A DNA stretch of 64,000 nt from Allosphingosinicella deserti. GTDB lineage: Bacteria; Pseudomonadota; Alphaproteobacteria; Sphingomonadales; Sphingomonadaceae. The notes under the pieces are model-generated. The model saw only the letters and a list, made by a program, of their open reading frames with translations. It did no database searches and had not been told where the DNA came from. How positions within the stretch are numbered: the stretch's first letter is position 1; the number at the start of each line of letters is the position of its first letter. The position numbers and the translations under genes are program-made. Of this stretch, positions 35,763 to 46,512 are shown piece after piece. The stretch covers positions 434,001 through 498,000 of the forward strand of contig NZ_PXYI01000001.1 of the NCBI RefSeq assembly GCF_003012735.1, given 5' to 3'.

Positions 35763-36263
35763 ATGACGGGGTTGGGGACGAAATTGGCGGCGGGCATCGG
35801 ACTTGTCGCGATTGCGATGGCGCAGCCGGCGCTGGCGGACGCAGGCTGCTGGAACAGCGAACAGGCGGCGGCGGCGCGCGTGCGCGATCTGCAATCACGG
35901 CTTATGGTGGCGACGCTTCGCTGCAAGGCGTTCGGCATCGATGTGCTCGCGCCGTATAACAGCTTCGTCACCGTCAACCGCGAGACGCTGCAGGCCGCCA
36001 ACGGCGTGCTCAAGGCACAGTTCGCGGCCGGTTTCGGCAGCGAAGGGGAGAGCGCCTACGACCGCTTCACGACGTCGCTCGCAAACCAATATGGCGCCGA
36101 TGCGACGACCGATCAGATCTGTGCGGAAACCGCCGATGCGGCGCTCGAGGCAGCCGAGGCCGGCGGTGACGTCACCCGCCTGCTCGCCATCGCCGAACGG
36201 CTCGGTGCCGCGCCGGAACTGCCCGGCGGGGCCTGCCCGATCCGCTTCAGCGCCGCGCGCTGA
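35763..36263 (+). CDS. Exported hypothetical protein, 166 aa
   Basis: The ATG at 35763 gives a signal peptide ending 'QPALA' before 'DAGC'; GGAG lies about nine bases upstream. The mature protein is helical and contains four Cys residues (in 'DAGCWN', 'LRCKAFG', 'QICAET', 'GACPIR'), likely two disulfides in the periplasm. I do not recognise a named family. Its 3' end overlaps the convergent protease gene by 17 bases. Confidence 0.7.
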   Translation: MTGLGTKLAAGIGLVAIAMAQPALADAGCWNSEQAAAARVRDLQSRLMVATLRCKAFGIDVLAPYNSFVTVNRETLQAANGVLKAQFAAGFGSEGESAYDRFTTSLANQYGADATTDQICAETADAALEAAEAGGDVTRLLAIAERLGAAPELPGGACPIRFSAAR

Positions 36264-37584
36264 TCCCGGAGGCGCGGGGCGCACCTGCCGCGACGCGCGC
36301 TGTCTGTGCCGGCGCGCCCTCCTGCGGCTGGTCCGTGAGCAGGGACCAGCCGTCGGGAAGATAGTCGGTCGACATGTAGTAATAGAAGTTGCAGCGGCCG
36401 CGGCGATCGTAGCTCGCGCCCTTGACGATGCCGAATGCGGTCCCGCCGGTGAACACGGGGCCTCCGCTGTCGCCGCTGCCGCAGGATGGGCCGGCAACGG
36501 TGACCCAGACGGGCGCACAGGGGCCGCCGCAGAGATCGCCCGGTGGCGCATAATCGACGAGTTCGACGTCGGCGCAGCTGTAACCGCTGCGCTCGCCGCG
36601 ATGGCAGACGAAGTCGCCGGCGCGGGTGCTGGTGCGCTTGCGTGCCCCTGTCAGCGGCCGGGCGGCCGTCTTCTTGGTGTCCGAGTAGAAGAGCGGCTTC
36701 TGAGCGAGATCGCTGACGTGGAGCTGTACGTCCTGGAAGCTCCAGCCCCACTGACCACCGAACGGGAGCACGGTCTTGCCGCCGGCCGGATCGAAATAGG
36801 TAACCGTGTCCGGGCAATGGGCGGCGGTGACGATGCCGGTGCGTGCGCCGTCGGTGACCACGAATCCCGTCGTGCAATAGCCGCGATTGCCGGTCACCGC
36901 ATCGAGTCCTTCGACCCGGGCACCGCCTTCCACCGCACTATTCTGGTCCGCCCGATCGAGCACACGCACACGCGCCGGAAGACCGAGCCCGTCCTTCAGG
37001 CGCCGCTCGATCTCGGGGACCCCGAAGCGGTCGGCATCGGCACGCCGCACCATAAGCACGAACTCGCCGGTGCGCTGATCGAGACCCATGCCGACGGCGC
37101 TGGGCAATTGGGCGCGGATCTCGCCGGCGTGCAGGCGCACCGCGTCGACGATCTCGGCGGCCGTGGCGGCGGCACCGGTGCGGAACAGGATCGGGACGTT
37201 CATGCTGCCGGCGCGGATCACCCGGTCCGGCACCGGGTCCGCCCCGGTGAGCAGGACGACGATTCGGTATTCGGGCGCGTGCTCGATCGCGATACCCGCC
37301 AGACGCGCGGCATAGGTCTGGCGGATCTCGTCGGTGACGGCGACGCTTTCCTCCTGTGCAAGCAACCTGCGGATCGCCTCGTCGAGCGCGACTTGGTGCT
37401 GCCGCGCATATTCGGCGGCATCCTGCGCCAGCGCTTCGGCGGGCCGCTGAAGGATCGTCGGCACCAGCCCGGGGGCGGCCGTGCTTGCCCCGCCCATGGC
37501 CTGGGCGAGCGCGGTGCCCGGCACGCTCAAGGTCAAGGCCAGCAGGAACGCAGCGATCAGGCGACGAAGAGATGTGACGCGCAC
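36247..37584 (-). CDS. Trypsin-like serine protease (S1 family)
   Basis: 445 residues from the GTG at 37584; the frame stays open far upstream into cysK, so the start rests on the signal peptide ('LIAAFLLALTLSVPGTALAQ'). Residues about 30-215 look like a propeptide. The catalytic half has His256 in 'TAAHC' and Ser373 in 'GDSGGPVF', with several Cys for disulfides. The layout of a long pro-region plus an S1 domain recalls alpha-lytic/streptogrisin-type secreted proteases. The upstream leader contains a strong palindrome. Confidence 0.85.
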   Translation of the reverse strand: MRVTSLRRLIAAFLLALTLSVPGTALAQAMGGASTAAPGLVPTILQRPAEALAQDAAEYARQHQVALDEAIRRLLAQEESVAVTDEIRQTYAARLAGIAIEHAPEYRIVVLLTGADPVPDRVIRAGSMNVPILFRTGAAATAAEIVDAVRLHAGEIRAQLPSAVGMGLDQRTGEFVLMVRRADADRFGVPEIERRLKDGLGLPARVRVLDRADQNSAVEGGARVEGLDAVTGNRGYCTTGFVVTDGARTGIVTAAHCPDTVTYFDPAGGKTVLPFGGQWGWSFQDVQLHVSDLAQKPLFYSDTKKTAARPLTGARKRTSTRAGDFVCHRGERSGYSCADVELVDYAPPGDLCGGPCAPVWVTVAGPSCGSGDSGGPVFTGGTAFGIVKGASYDRRGRCNFYYYMSTDYLPDGWSLLTDQPQEGAPAQTARVAAGAPRASGISARR

Positions 37585-37599
37585 GGGCTGTACGAAGGC

Positions 37600-37644
37600 C
37601 TCCCCAGCCGGCGCGGAGCATCCTTCGCCCCGCCGGCAGGGGAG
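37600..37644. repeat. Palindrome upstream of the S1 protease gene
   Basis: CTCCCCAGCCGGCG (37600-37613) and CGCCGGCAGGGGAG (37631-37644) pair at 13 of 14 positions around a 17-base loop. It begins 16 bases before the GTG start, inside the expected leader RNA. It resembles dispersed CTCCCC...GGGGAG intergenic elements. The rest of the 185-base gap contains a second CCTCTC-rich stretch (37722-37765). Confidence 0.6.
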
Positions 37645-37769
37645 CCTGTAGCATGGCGCAGCTTGCGGCAAGCTGACGAAAGCGCGGCGCAGGGGACGAG
37701 GGGCGCACGACGACTCCCCCTCTCCTCGCCGCCTTGCGGCTCTTCCTCTCTCTGAAGGGGAGAGACGTC

Positions 37770-38690
37770 TTATTGTTCGGGGAGGAATTCCGGCACCGAC
37801 AGGTAGCGTTCGCCGGTGTCGTAGTTGAAGGCGAGGATACGGGTGCCTTCGGGCACTTCCTTCAATTTCTGTGCGACGGCGGCGAGGCTCGCGCCGGAGC
37901 TGATGCCGACTAACGTGCCTTCCTCGCGGGCGGCGCGGCGTGCCATTTCCTTGGCGTCGTTGGCATCGACCTGGATGACGCCGTCGATCGCGTCGGTGTG
38001 GAGGTTGGCGGGGATGAAGCCGGCGCCGATGCCCTGGATCGGGTGCGGGCCGGGCTGGCCGCCCGAGATCACCGGCGACAGGGTCGGCTCGACCGCGAAC
38101 ACCTTGAGGCCCGGCCATTCCTTCTTGAGCACTTCGGCGCAGGCGGTGATGTGCCCGCCGGTGCCGACTCCGGTGATCAGCACGTCGATCGGAGAATCCC
38201 GGAAATCGCTGAGGATCTCCTGGGCGGTGGTGCGGACGTGGACGTCGACGTTTGCCGGATTCTCGAACTGCTGCGGCATCCAGCTGCCCTCGATCTCGCC
38301 GAGCAATTCCTTGGCGCGCTCGATCGCCCCCTTCATGCCCTTCTCGCGCGGGGTGAGATCGAACCTGGCACCGTAGGCCAGCATCAGCCGGCGGCGCTCG
38401 ATGCTCATGCTCTCGGGCATGACGAGGATGAGATTGTAGCCCTTGACCGCCGCGACCATGGCGAGGCCGATGCCGGTATTGCCCGATGTCGGTTCGACGA
38501 TCGTGCCGCCGGGCTTGAGCGCACCGGAGCGCTCCGCATCCTCGACCATCGCCAGCGCAATGCGGTCCTTGATCGATCCGCCGGGATTGGACCGCTCCGA
38601 CTTCACCCACACCTCGGCATTGCCGAACAGCCGGTTCATCCGGATGTGCGGCGTGTTGCCGATCGTATCGAGAATGTTCGAAGCCTTCAT
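37770..38690 (-). CDS. cysK: Cysteine synthase A (O-acetylserine sulfhydrylase)
   Basis: 306 residues from the ATG at 38690, with GGAGAGACAGG just upstream. PLP is bound by Lys41 in '[11 protein letters not shown]'. The substrate loop '[11 protein letters not shown]' and the phosphate-binding '[10 protein letters not shown]' are intact. It converts O-acetylserine and sulfide to cysteine. The start overlaps the preceding hydrolase stop by four bases, so it is the last of three coupled genes whose first member, cysE, makes its substrate. Confidence 0.95.
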   Translation of the reverse strand: MKASNILDTIGNTPHIRMNRLFGNAEVWVKSERSNPGGSIKDRIALAMVEDAERSGALKPGGTIVEPTSGNTGIGLAMVAAVKGYNLILVMPESMSIERRRLMLAYGARFDLTPREKGMKGAIERAKELLGEIEGSWMPQQFENPANVDVHVRTTAQEILSDFRDSPIDVLITGVGTGGHITACAEVLKKEWPGLKVFAVEPTLSPVISGGQPGPHPIQGIGAGFIPANLHTDAIDGVIQVDANDAKEMARRAAREEGTLVGISSGASLAAVAQKLKEVPEGTRILAFNYDTGERYLSVPEFLPEQ

Positions 38691-39483
38691 CCTGTCTCTC
38701 CTGGAACGATGGTGATGCTGTGCTGGGGCAAATCGACCCACGGACCGTCCTGGGCACGAAGACCCTCGCCGATGCGGTTGAAGAAGGCGCCGCTGGCGGC
38801 GCAGCGCGCCGTCTCCCACTCGGGATGCCACTGGACGGCGAGCAGGTCGGCACCGCAGGGACGGCTGGAAAAGGCCTCGACCAGGCCATCGTCCGCAGCG
38901 ATAGCCTCGACGGTCAAGCCGGTGCCGAGACGCCCGATCCCCTGATGGTGGACCGAATTGACGCTGATCCGCCGCGTCCCCGCCGCCGACGCGAACACGC
39001 CGCCTTCGGTCAGATCGACCTCGTGGCGATGCGCGAACAGATGTTCGAACGGAAGGTCGTCGCTATCCTCACGATGATGGCCGGGGAGCTGTTCGAGGGT
39101 CCCGCCGAACAGGACGTTGAGCTCCTGGAGGCCGCGGCAGATGCCGAAGACCGGCCGCCCCTCCTCGATCATGTGCGCTGCGAGCGCGAGCGCGACCTCG
39201 TCGCGCTGCTCGTCGATCGGGAAGTCGCCGTGGGCGCCGCCATAACGGTGCGCGGCGACGTTCGACCGCGATCCGGTGAGCAACAGGCCATCGAGCCGGC
39301 GCGCGACCGCCCGTCCGTCGAACGGATCGGAGAGCGCAGGCACGAGCAGGACCGCGGCGCCCGCAAGCCGGGCCAGCGGTTCGATGAAGCGGCTCGCGAC
39401 CGCCTGGACCGGGCGCCCGGCTTCCTCGTTGCAGCAGAGAACGCCGATTACCGGCTTGGCCTGCACGGGAAGGGAGGTGTGGA

Positions 39484-39487
<4 letters not shown>
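38687..39487 (-). CDS. Class I glutamine amidotransferase-like hydrolase (peptidase C26, PuuD-like)
   Basis: 266 residues. The triad is Cys117 in 'FGICRGLQE', His221 and Glu223 in 'QWHPEWE'. The family hydrolyses gamma-glutamyl bonds; the best-known member, PuuD, splits gamma-glutamyl-GABA. Four-base overlaps with both cysE and cysK show that it is an integral part of a cysteine-biosynthesis operon rather than of a putrescine pathway. A gamma-glutamyl thiol substrate is therefore worth considering, but this is inference. Confidence 0.85.
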
Positions 39488-40482
<995 letters not shown>

Positions 40483-40578
40483 GGAAGAGTCCTTGTGTGG
40501 CGAACGCCTCCGGGTGTCCGGTCGGCAGCAATGAGCGTGGGCGGAATCGGCGCCGCGGCTCCACGATCAGGAGCAGAG

Positions 40579-40606
40579 ATAATACTCTACCAGTTCAGTT
40601 GACAAG
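40579..40606 (-). promoter_or_regulatory. Candidate promoter of the cysE operon
   Basis: On the minus strand CTTGTCA (40606-40600) is followed by TATTAT (40584-40579), a spacer of 15-16 bases. Both boxes are within one base of the consensus hexamers. It leaves a leader of about 95 bases before the cysE GTG. The A/T-rich patch stands out in otherwise GC-rich DNA. Confidence 0.45.
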
Positions 40607-40665
40607 GATCTTCGATCCGCCCCGGCGCTCGGCGGGCTCGCTTGGGCGCAGGCGGCCTGCGCGTC

Positions 40666-41475
40666 TCAGGCCGGCTTGATGCGCGAAGCGCTGCTGCGCA
40701 GCCGTTCAAGCACCTTGGGATCGTTGATCCGCCGATAGCGCGCCTCGACCAGGCTGAAGATCCCGAACAGCAACAATCCGGCGGCGACCAAAGCATGGAC
40801 CGTCGGGTTCAGCGACGCCAGGACTTCGCCCATGCCGCCGGCTTCGGACGAGCGGCTTTCCCAGCCTGCGCGAAGCAGGAACCAGCCCATCACCAGGAAG
40901 ACGATCCCGCGGGCGGCGAATCCGGCCTGGCCCAGCGCCTTGATCTGAGGCCGCCGTGCGGCTTCCCCATCGAGATTTCGGAGGAAATCGGCGCGCCAGG
41001 CCTTCACCAGCTGGAGTGCCCCCGTGGCGAGGAGCACCACTCCGCCAATCAGAACCAAAATCTCTCCGCCTGGCAGATCGAGTGTCGCAGCTGCGCCCTG
41101 CTGCGTGCTGTCGCCACCGCTGCCTTTTCCCGAGCCCGACGTCAGTGATGCAGCGACGATGCACAGGCCGAGATGGATGACCCCGCTGACAGCGCCGCCG
41201 AGACGAACGGCGATGCCCTTGGCGTCGCTGCCATGGCCTTCGCTGTCGTAGATGGCGTCCGAGATGCGCCACAAGCCGTAGCCCAGGAACCCGACCGCCA
41301 TCGCGCCGAGCAGCACCCGTCCGAAGCCGCTGTTCAGTTGCTCCAGAGCGCCGGCGCCATCCTCGCTGCGCCCCGTGAACAGAGCCAGAATGCCAATCAG
41401 GATGTACATGATGCCGCGTGCGGCAAAGCCGATCCGGGCGAGGGCTTCCAGATTCGGGACGCTCGGCATCGCCAT
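40666..41475 (-). CDS. DUF1206 family membrane protein
   Basis: About 269 residues with six hydrophobic segments arranged as three repeated pairs. The repeated motif 'LARIGFAARGIMYILIGILA' / 'LGQAGFAARGIVFLVMGWFL' (key A-R-x-G-x-A-A-R-G) defines DUF1206. Function unknown. AGGAG precedes two possible starts, ATG 41475 and ATG 41469; the second has the more usual spacing. A GGAAC-type stress promoter lies about 50 bases upstream. Confidence 0.85.
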   Translation of the reverse strand: MAMPSVPNLEALARIGFAARGIMYILIGILALFTGRSEDGAGALEQLNSGFGRVLLGAMAVGFLGYGLWRISDAIYDSEGHGSDAKGIAVRLGGAVSGVIHLGLCIVAASLTSGSGKGSGGDSTQQGAAATLDLPGGEILVLIGGVVLLATGALQLVKAWRADFLRNLDGEAARRPQIKALGQAGFAARGIVFLVMGWFLLRAGWESRSSEAGGMGEVLASLNPTVHALVAAGLLLFGIFSLVEARYRRINDPKVLERLRSSASRIKPA

Positions 41476-41523
41476 CTTCTCCTGTTTACGCAACGTTCGG
41501 AGCCGAAGCTCCACCCGCAACAA

Positions 41524-41549
41524 AACACGTGCTTTCGGGCGTAAGTTCC
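41524..41549 (-). promoter_or_regulatory. EcfG-type stress promoter candidate upstream of DUF1206
   Basis: On the minus strand GGAAC (41549-41545) is followed after 17 bases by TGTT (41527-41524). The alphaproteobacterial general-stress sigma factor EcfG recognises GGAAC-N16/17-CGTT; one -10 base differs. Confidence 0.5.
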
Positions 41550-41633
41550 GCGGCCGGAATGAGCGGGGTCCGCAGGCGGCGAAGCCGTGCGATGTTCCTT
41601 GCCTTCCGGAGCGGCGGCGGCTTCACTCGCCGC

Positions 41634-43256
41634 ATGAGTCTCTTCCTGCTGTTGGCGCTTGCCGCCGCTCCCGCCGCCGTCTCTGGATCCCCCGCCATTT
41701 CCGCAGAGCGGATCAAGGCCGATGTCCTCCAGCTCTCGTCCGACGATTTCGCCGGACGTGGCCCCGGTGAGGCGGGTGAGTCGAAAACGATCGCCTATCT
41801 TGCGGACCGCTTCGCGGCGGCCGGCCTGCAGCCCGGGGGTGAGAATGGCGGCTGGTACCAGGACGTGCCGCTGGTCCGAATGGACCGTCTCCCCGGCGCG
41901 ACGATGGCGCTCACGGTGACGGGGCGAACGATCCCGCTGACGCTTGGACGCGACGCGACGCTTTCGCTGAGAAACGCCGGTGCGACCGCGCTCGCCGGCG
42001 CCGAGCTCGTCTTCGCGGGCTATGGCATCGTCGATCCTGCCCGCGGTTGGGACGCCTATGCGGGCATCGACATGAAGGGAAAGATTGCGGTGGTTCTGGC
42101 CAACGATCCCGATTTCGAGGCGGGTGCCGATCTCGGCTTCGAAGGGCGGCGGATGGCCTATTCGGGCCGCGTCGGCGTCAAGTTCGAGGCTGCCGACAAG
42201 GCCGGCGCCGCGGGCGTCCTCGTCATTCATGAAGAGGCTGCGGCGAGCTATCCGTTCGCCCAGGTCGGCAGCGGCGACGCGTTGCCGGCGATGGGGTACG
42301 CGCCGCTTGCGCCATCTGCGATGAAGCTGACCGGCTGGCTCTCGCGCGACAGGTCGCTGTCGTTGCTTCGCGACCTCGGGCTCGATCTCGCTCGACTCAA
42401 GCAGGAGGCACGACAACCCGCCTTTCGCGCTCGTCCGCTCGCCGGCGCATCGCTCGCTGCCAGAGGCGAGATCAAGGCGACACCCTTCACCAGCCGCAAT
42501 GTGATCGCACGACTGACTGGCGCCGAAAGGCCGGACGAGATCGTCCTCTACGGCGCGCATTGGGACGCGAATGGACGTAACGGGGCCGATCGCAGCGGCG
42601 ACACGATCCGTAACGGCGCGATCGACAATGCGACCGGCACCGCCGAACTGCTCGAGGTCGCGCGTGCCTTCGCAGCGGGCAAGCGGCCGGCGCGGACGGT
42701 CGTCTTCGCCGCCTGGACGGCCGAGGAGAAGGGCCTGCTCGGTGCGAACTTCTACGCTGCGCACCCGCTCGCGCCGCTGGCCCGCACCGTGGCGGTGATC
42801 AATCTCGATCCGCACCTGGTGCTGCCCGCTGCCCGCAACATCGAGCTGGTCGGCGGCGGGCGGACCCCGCTCGAGGCCGATCTCGCGCGGGTGGCGAAGT
42901 CGCAGGGACTGCGCACCGATCCCGAGCCGAACCCGGAAGCCGGCTGGTACTTCCGGTCCGATCACTTCCCGTTCGCGCGGCGCGGCGTGCCGGCCCTGTC
43001 CTTCCGCGCCGGCCGGGATCTGGTCGAAGGCGGACGCGAGGCCGGCGATGCGATCGTCTCCGCCTACAATGCCCGCTGCTACCACCAGCCGTGCGACGAA
43101 TTCAGTGCCGCCTGGACGTTTGCGGGAACTGCGCAGGAGGCTCAGGTGGCGTTTGCGCTCGGCAGCGAGCTGGCCGATTCCGCGGCGTGGCCGACCTGGA
43201 ACGAAGGCAACGAGTTCAAACCCTTGCGCGACGCCATGTCCCCGACCGTCCGCTGA
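41634..43256 (+). CDS. Secreted M28 family peptidase
   Basis: 540 residues from the ATG at 41634, giving signal peptide 'MSLFLLLALAAAPAAVSG'; the frame is open back to 41418 but without export signal. Active-site residues are His309/Asp311 in 'AHWDANG', Asp331 ('AIDNATG'), Glu364-Glu365 ('TAEEKGLLG'), Asp392 ('INLDPH') and His484 ('CYHQPCDE'). A protease-associated domain occupies roughly residues 130-240. It is a likely exported aminopeptidase, the third M28 member in this window. Confidence 0.9.
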   Translation: MSLFLLLALAAAPAAVSGSPAISAERIKADVLQLSSDDFAGRGPGEAGESKTIAYLADRFAAAGLQPGGENGGWYQDVPLVRMDRLPGATMALTVTGRTIPLTLGRDATLSLRNAGATALAGAELVFAGYGIVDPARGWDAYAGIDMKGKIAVVLANDPDFEAGADLGFEGRRMAYSGRVGVKFEAADKAGAAGVLVIHEEAAASYPFAQVGSGDALPAMGYAPLAPSAMKLTGWLSRDRSLSLLRDLGLDLARLKQEARQPAFRARPLAGASLAARGEIKATPFTSRNVIARLTGAERPDEIVLYGAHWDANGRNGADRSGDTIRNGAIDNATGTAELLEVARAFAAGKRPARTVVFAAWTAEEKGLLGANFYAAHPLAPLARTVAVINLDPHLVLPAARNIELVGGGRTPLEADLARVAKSQGLRTDPEPNPEAGWYFRSDHFPFARRGVPALSFRAGRDLVEGGREAGDAIVSAYNARCYHQPCDEFSAAWTFAGTAQEAQVAFALGSELADSAAWPTWNEGNEFKPLRDAMSPTVR

Positions 43257-43330
43257 GACGAAACGCCTCGCGAATCTACGGCCGGAGAGTAAGCGGCGGA
43301 TTAACCAATTGCCGCTAGCGCCGATCGTTG

Positions 43331-45529
43331 ATGGCCGGTTCGTTGATCGAGGATCGTCGGCATCTACTGCTGACGAAAGTGGTGCTGCCCGCGGCGGCCG
43401 CGATGATCGCGCTCGCTTTGCTCGTTGGTGCCGTGCTGAGCATGTCGGCGGCGGGCTCCGACGAGGCCGCGGTGGCGCGGCAGACGCGCCTGGCGAAGAT
43501 CGGGCTCCGGCAGGGGTGGGCGGACATCCGCAAGACCCAGGAAGCCTCGACCAACTGGGACGATGCCGCAGAAAAGTCGATTGCAACCCCGCTCGACGCC
43601 GAGTGGATGGACCAGAATCTCGGGGTCTGGTTCTACACCTATTACAAATACGACCATGCCTATCTCCTCGATCACGCCGGGCGGCCACTGTATGCTATGG
43701 TCGATGGGAAGCGGCATGCGCCGGAGGCATTCTCCGCCGTGTCGCAGGCGGTGCTGCCATTCGCGGCCGATCTCCATCGCCGGCTGAAGCGCGGAGACAC
43801 GGCGGCACCGCCGGGTGAACTGACCCCGAGCGCCAGTGGGCTCACCCGTATTCACGGCCGTCCGGCGATCGTCAGCGTCAAGCCGATCCTTTCCGAAACC
43901 GGCGAGGTCGCGCTTGCTCCGGGCGCGGAGCGGCTGCACGTCATCGTCCGCTACATGGACGGGAGCTTTCTCCAGACCCTGTCGTCCATCTACGGGATCG
44001 ATGCGGCCAGCTTTTCCACGGTCAGAAGCAGCGATGCGAGCCTTCAGCTGCGCGATACCAGGGGGAACATCGTCGGCTACATCCAATGGACCGCGTTCCG
44101 GCCCGGCCGGCAGGTTGCCGATCGCATGGTGCCCGTTCTTGCGGTGGCACTGCTGCTGGTCGGTGCGGTCCTGCTGTGGCTGCTTAGCCGCGTGCTTCGC
44201 AGCAGGCTCGAGCTCGAAGCGAGCCGGGCCCAGGCGCAGCATCTCGCTTTCCACGATCCGCTGACGGCCTTGCCCAATCGGGCTCTGTTCGAGGACCGGT
44301 TGAGCCACGCGCTGGTGGAGGCGCGGCAGGGCGGAAGCGTGGCGATCATGCTGCTCGATCTCGATCGCTTCAAGAACGTCAACGATACGCTCGGCCATCT
44401 CGCGGGCGATGCCCTGATAAAGGAATTCGGCCGCCGGCTGAGCGCGCTGCTCGCCGAGGGGGACACGATCGCGCGCCTGGGAGGCGACGAATTCGGTATC
44501 CTGCTCACCGGCGCAGGCGCGCGGGCGGAAATCGAGATTCTGTGCGCACGGGTGCTGATGGCGGTTCACGCGCCTTTCCCGGTGCTTGGATCGGAGGCCC
44601 ATGTCGGAGTCAGCATCGGGGTGGTTTTCGCGCCTGAGTCGGGGACGGACCGGACGGAGCTGCTGCGCAAGGCTGACATCGCTTTGTACCGGGCCAAGGA
44701 GGATGGGCGCGACTGCTTCCGGGTGTTTGAGCCGGATATGGATGCGACCGTCCGCCTGCGCAGCAGCATCGAGGACGATCTCCGCCGTGCCCTCGACCGG
44801 GGGGACGAGCTCTCCGTCCACTATCAGCCGCAAATCTCGGGCGCAGGTCATCAGATCGTCGGAGTCGAAGCGCTTGCCCGATGGACTCATCCGACCCGCG
44901 GCGCGATCGCGCCCGAGCAATTCATCCCGATCGCGGAAGCAACCGGCCAGATCCGCCGTCTCGGCGCGTGGGTGATGCGGGAGGCCTGCATCGCCTCGAG
45001 ACGATGGCCGGATCTGGTCGTGTCGGTGAACCTGTCGCCGGTTCAATTCCGATCGGCGGACTTGTTCGAGACGTTGACCGGCATCGTGCGGGAGACCGGC
45101 GCCGATGCGCGCATGATCCAGCTCGAAGTCACCGAAGGCATCCTGCTCGACGACGATGCCTTGGTCAGGACGACGCTGACCCAGCTGCGCAGCGTCGGAT
45201 TCACCATAGCGCTCGATGATTTCGGGACCGGGTATTCGTCGCTGAGCTATTTGCGCCGCTTCGAGGTCGACAGGATCAAGATCGACCGCAGCTTCATCCA
45301 GGCGCTGGGGCAGACCGTCGACTCGGCGGCGATCGTGTCTGCGGTTCTGTCGCTCGGCCAGGCAATGGGTCTTGCGGTCACCGCCGAGGGCGTCGAGACC
45401 GCGGAACAGCGCCGGTTCCTGGAGGCCGCAGGGTGCAGCGAGATGCAGGGCTTCCTGTTCGCACCCGCAATGCCTGCGGAGGAAATCGACACCTTGTTGA
45501 TTCGCAGCCGCCTCACCGACGCAGCCTGA
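43331..45529 (+). CDS. CHASE4-GGDEF-EAL cyclic-di-GMP turnover protein
   Basis: 732 residues. Two membrane segments (about 17-38 and 265-285) flank a periplasmic CHASE4-type sensor with 'NWDDAAEKS' and 'DQNLGVWFY'. The GGDEF motif is intact at residues 384-388 and the EAL motif at 513-515, with 'DDFGTGYSS' and 'TAEGVET' also present, so both synthesis and breakdown of c-di-GMP are possible. The inhibitory RxxD site before GGDEF reads AEGD, suggesting loss of product inhibition. The ATG at 43331 follows a TTG that is also in frame. Confidence 0.92.
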   Translation: MAGSLIEDRRHLLLTKVVLPAAAAMIALALLVGAVLSMSAAGSDEAAVARQTRLAKIGLRQGWADIRKTQEASTNWDDAAEKSIATPLDAEWMDQNLGVWFYTYYKYDHAYLLDHAGRPLYAMVDGKRHAPEAFSAVSQAVLPFAADLHRRLKRGDTAAPPGELTPSASGLTRIHGRPAIVSVKPILSETGEVALAPGAERLHVIVRYMDGSFLQTLSSIYGIDAASFSTVRSSDASLQLRDTRGNIVGYIQWTAFRPGRQVADRMVPVLAVALLLVGAVLLWLLSRVLRSRLELEASRAQAQHLAFHDPLTALPNRALFEDRLSHALVEARQGGSVAIMLLDLDRFKNVNDTLGHLAGDALIKEFGRRLSALLAEGDTIARLGGDEFGILLTGAGARAEIEILCARVLMAVHAPFPVLGSEAHVGVSIGVVFAPESGTDRTELLRKADIALYRAKEDGRDCFRVFEPDMDATVRLRSSIEDDLRRALDRGDELSVHYQPQISGAGHQIVGVEALARWTHPTRGAIAPEQFIPIAEATGQIRRLGAWVMREACIASRRWPDLVVSVNLSPVQFRSADLFETLTGIVRETGADARMIQLEVTEGILLDDDALVRTTLTQLRSVGFTIALDDFGTGYSSLSYLRRFEVDRIKIDRSFIQALGQTVDSAAIVSAVLSLGQAMGLAVTAEGVETAEQRRFLEAAGCSEMQGFLFAPAMPAEEIDTLLIRSRLTDAA

Positions 45530-45600
45530 GCCATGAGGGCGGACGGACGCTCTGGACAAAGTCGCCGTTCCGAGCGAGCAAGGGTGCCGAGGGGGACATC

Positions 45601-46443
45601 ATGCAGATATTCGGGCATTTGCGGCGCGCCATTCTTGGGGGCATCGGACTGCTATCGGCGACTTTTGCGCAGCCGGTCTCTGCGGCCCCGGAGACGGTCA
45701 CGATCAAGGCTGATCAACGCGATCTCACGTTGAGCGTATGGCGACCAGAAGCCCCCAAGGCCGTGATCATTTTTTCGCATGGCGGTAACGGCGCGCCGGC
45801 GGCTTATGAGAAGCTGCTCGAAACCTGGAAGACGGCGGGGTTCCTCGTCGTTGCGCCGCTGCACACGGATTCGTTCAAGCACCCTGGCCCCGATCACGGT
45901 CTCCAGACCGCATTCCCAATTCGAATCGCCGATTTCGCTGCCGCCGAAGCTTGGGCGAATGAGGCCGCGCCGGGACTCCCACATGCTGCCGCGGGCCATT
46001 CTTATGGTTCTCTGACCGCCATGATCGGGGGCGGAGCGCTCGACTCTATGGTTCATGCGAAGAGCAGACAGATCAAGGCTGTGATAGCATTTTCCTCTCC
46101 CGGAACGATCCCCGGCCTGATCAACCCGGCAAGCTTCTCCACTCTGGATGTGCCGCTGCTGATGGTGACAGGCGATGCGGACGTCGTCCCGGGTTTCGCG
46201 GCGGATTGGAAGGCACATCTGCTACCCTTCGAGGCCGCTCCGGCAGGAGCGAAATACGCCTGGATCGGCACGGGCGTGACCCACGGCCTTGCTGGACGCG
46301 ATCCGGCCGAAGATGCGGCACTGTCGAACGTGGTGAAACTGAGCCTGGCATTCCTGGAGGCACATGTCGTCGGCAATCCCGCCGCCGTCGATGCGCTGAC
46401 GTCTTGGAAGCAGAGCGGTGCCGCGGTCCTCCGCACGCGGTGA
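45601..46443 (+). CDS. Exported alpha/beta hydrolase, dienelactone-hydrolase-like
   Basis: 280 residues from ATG 45601 (upstream GAGGGGG). The signal peptide ends near 'PVSAAPE'. The nucleophile is in 'AGHSYGSL', the acid in 'TGDADVVPG' and the His in 'GVTHGLAG'. This matches exported PET-hydrolase/dienelactone-hydrolase-like esterases of the alpha/beta fold. Substrate unknown; no operon partners. Confidence 0.85.
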   Translation: MQIFGHLRRAILGGIGLLSATFAQPVSAAPETVTIKADQRDLTLSVWRPEAPKAVIIFSHGGNGAPAAYEKLLETWKTAGFLVVAPLHTDSFKHPGPDHGLQTAFPIRIADFAAAEAWANEAAPGLPHAAAGHSYGSLTAMIGGGALDSMVHAKSRQIKAVIAFSSPGTIPGLINPASFSTLDVPLLMVTGDADVVPGFAADWKAHLLPFEAAPAGAKYAWIGTGVTHGLAGRDPAEDAALSNVVKLSLAFLEAHVVGNPAAVDALTSWKQSGAAVLRTR

Positions 46444-46512
46444 GCCCCCGGACCAAATCCTTTTCTCAGCGACGGCCGGGTTGATGGAGCACCGCCATAT
46501 GCGCCTTTTCGC

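Noticed and set aside
36247-38889. An 880-codon frame that would fuse cysK antisense-like sequence to the S1 protease
   Set aside because: The N-terminal half is an out-of-frame reading of cysK; a signal peptide starts the protease at 37584.
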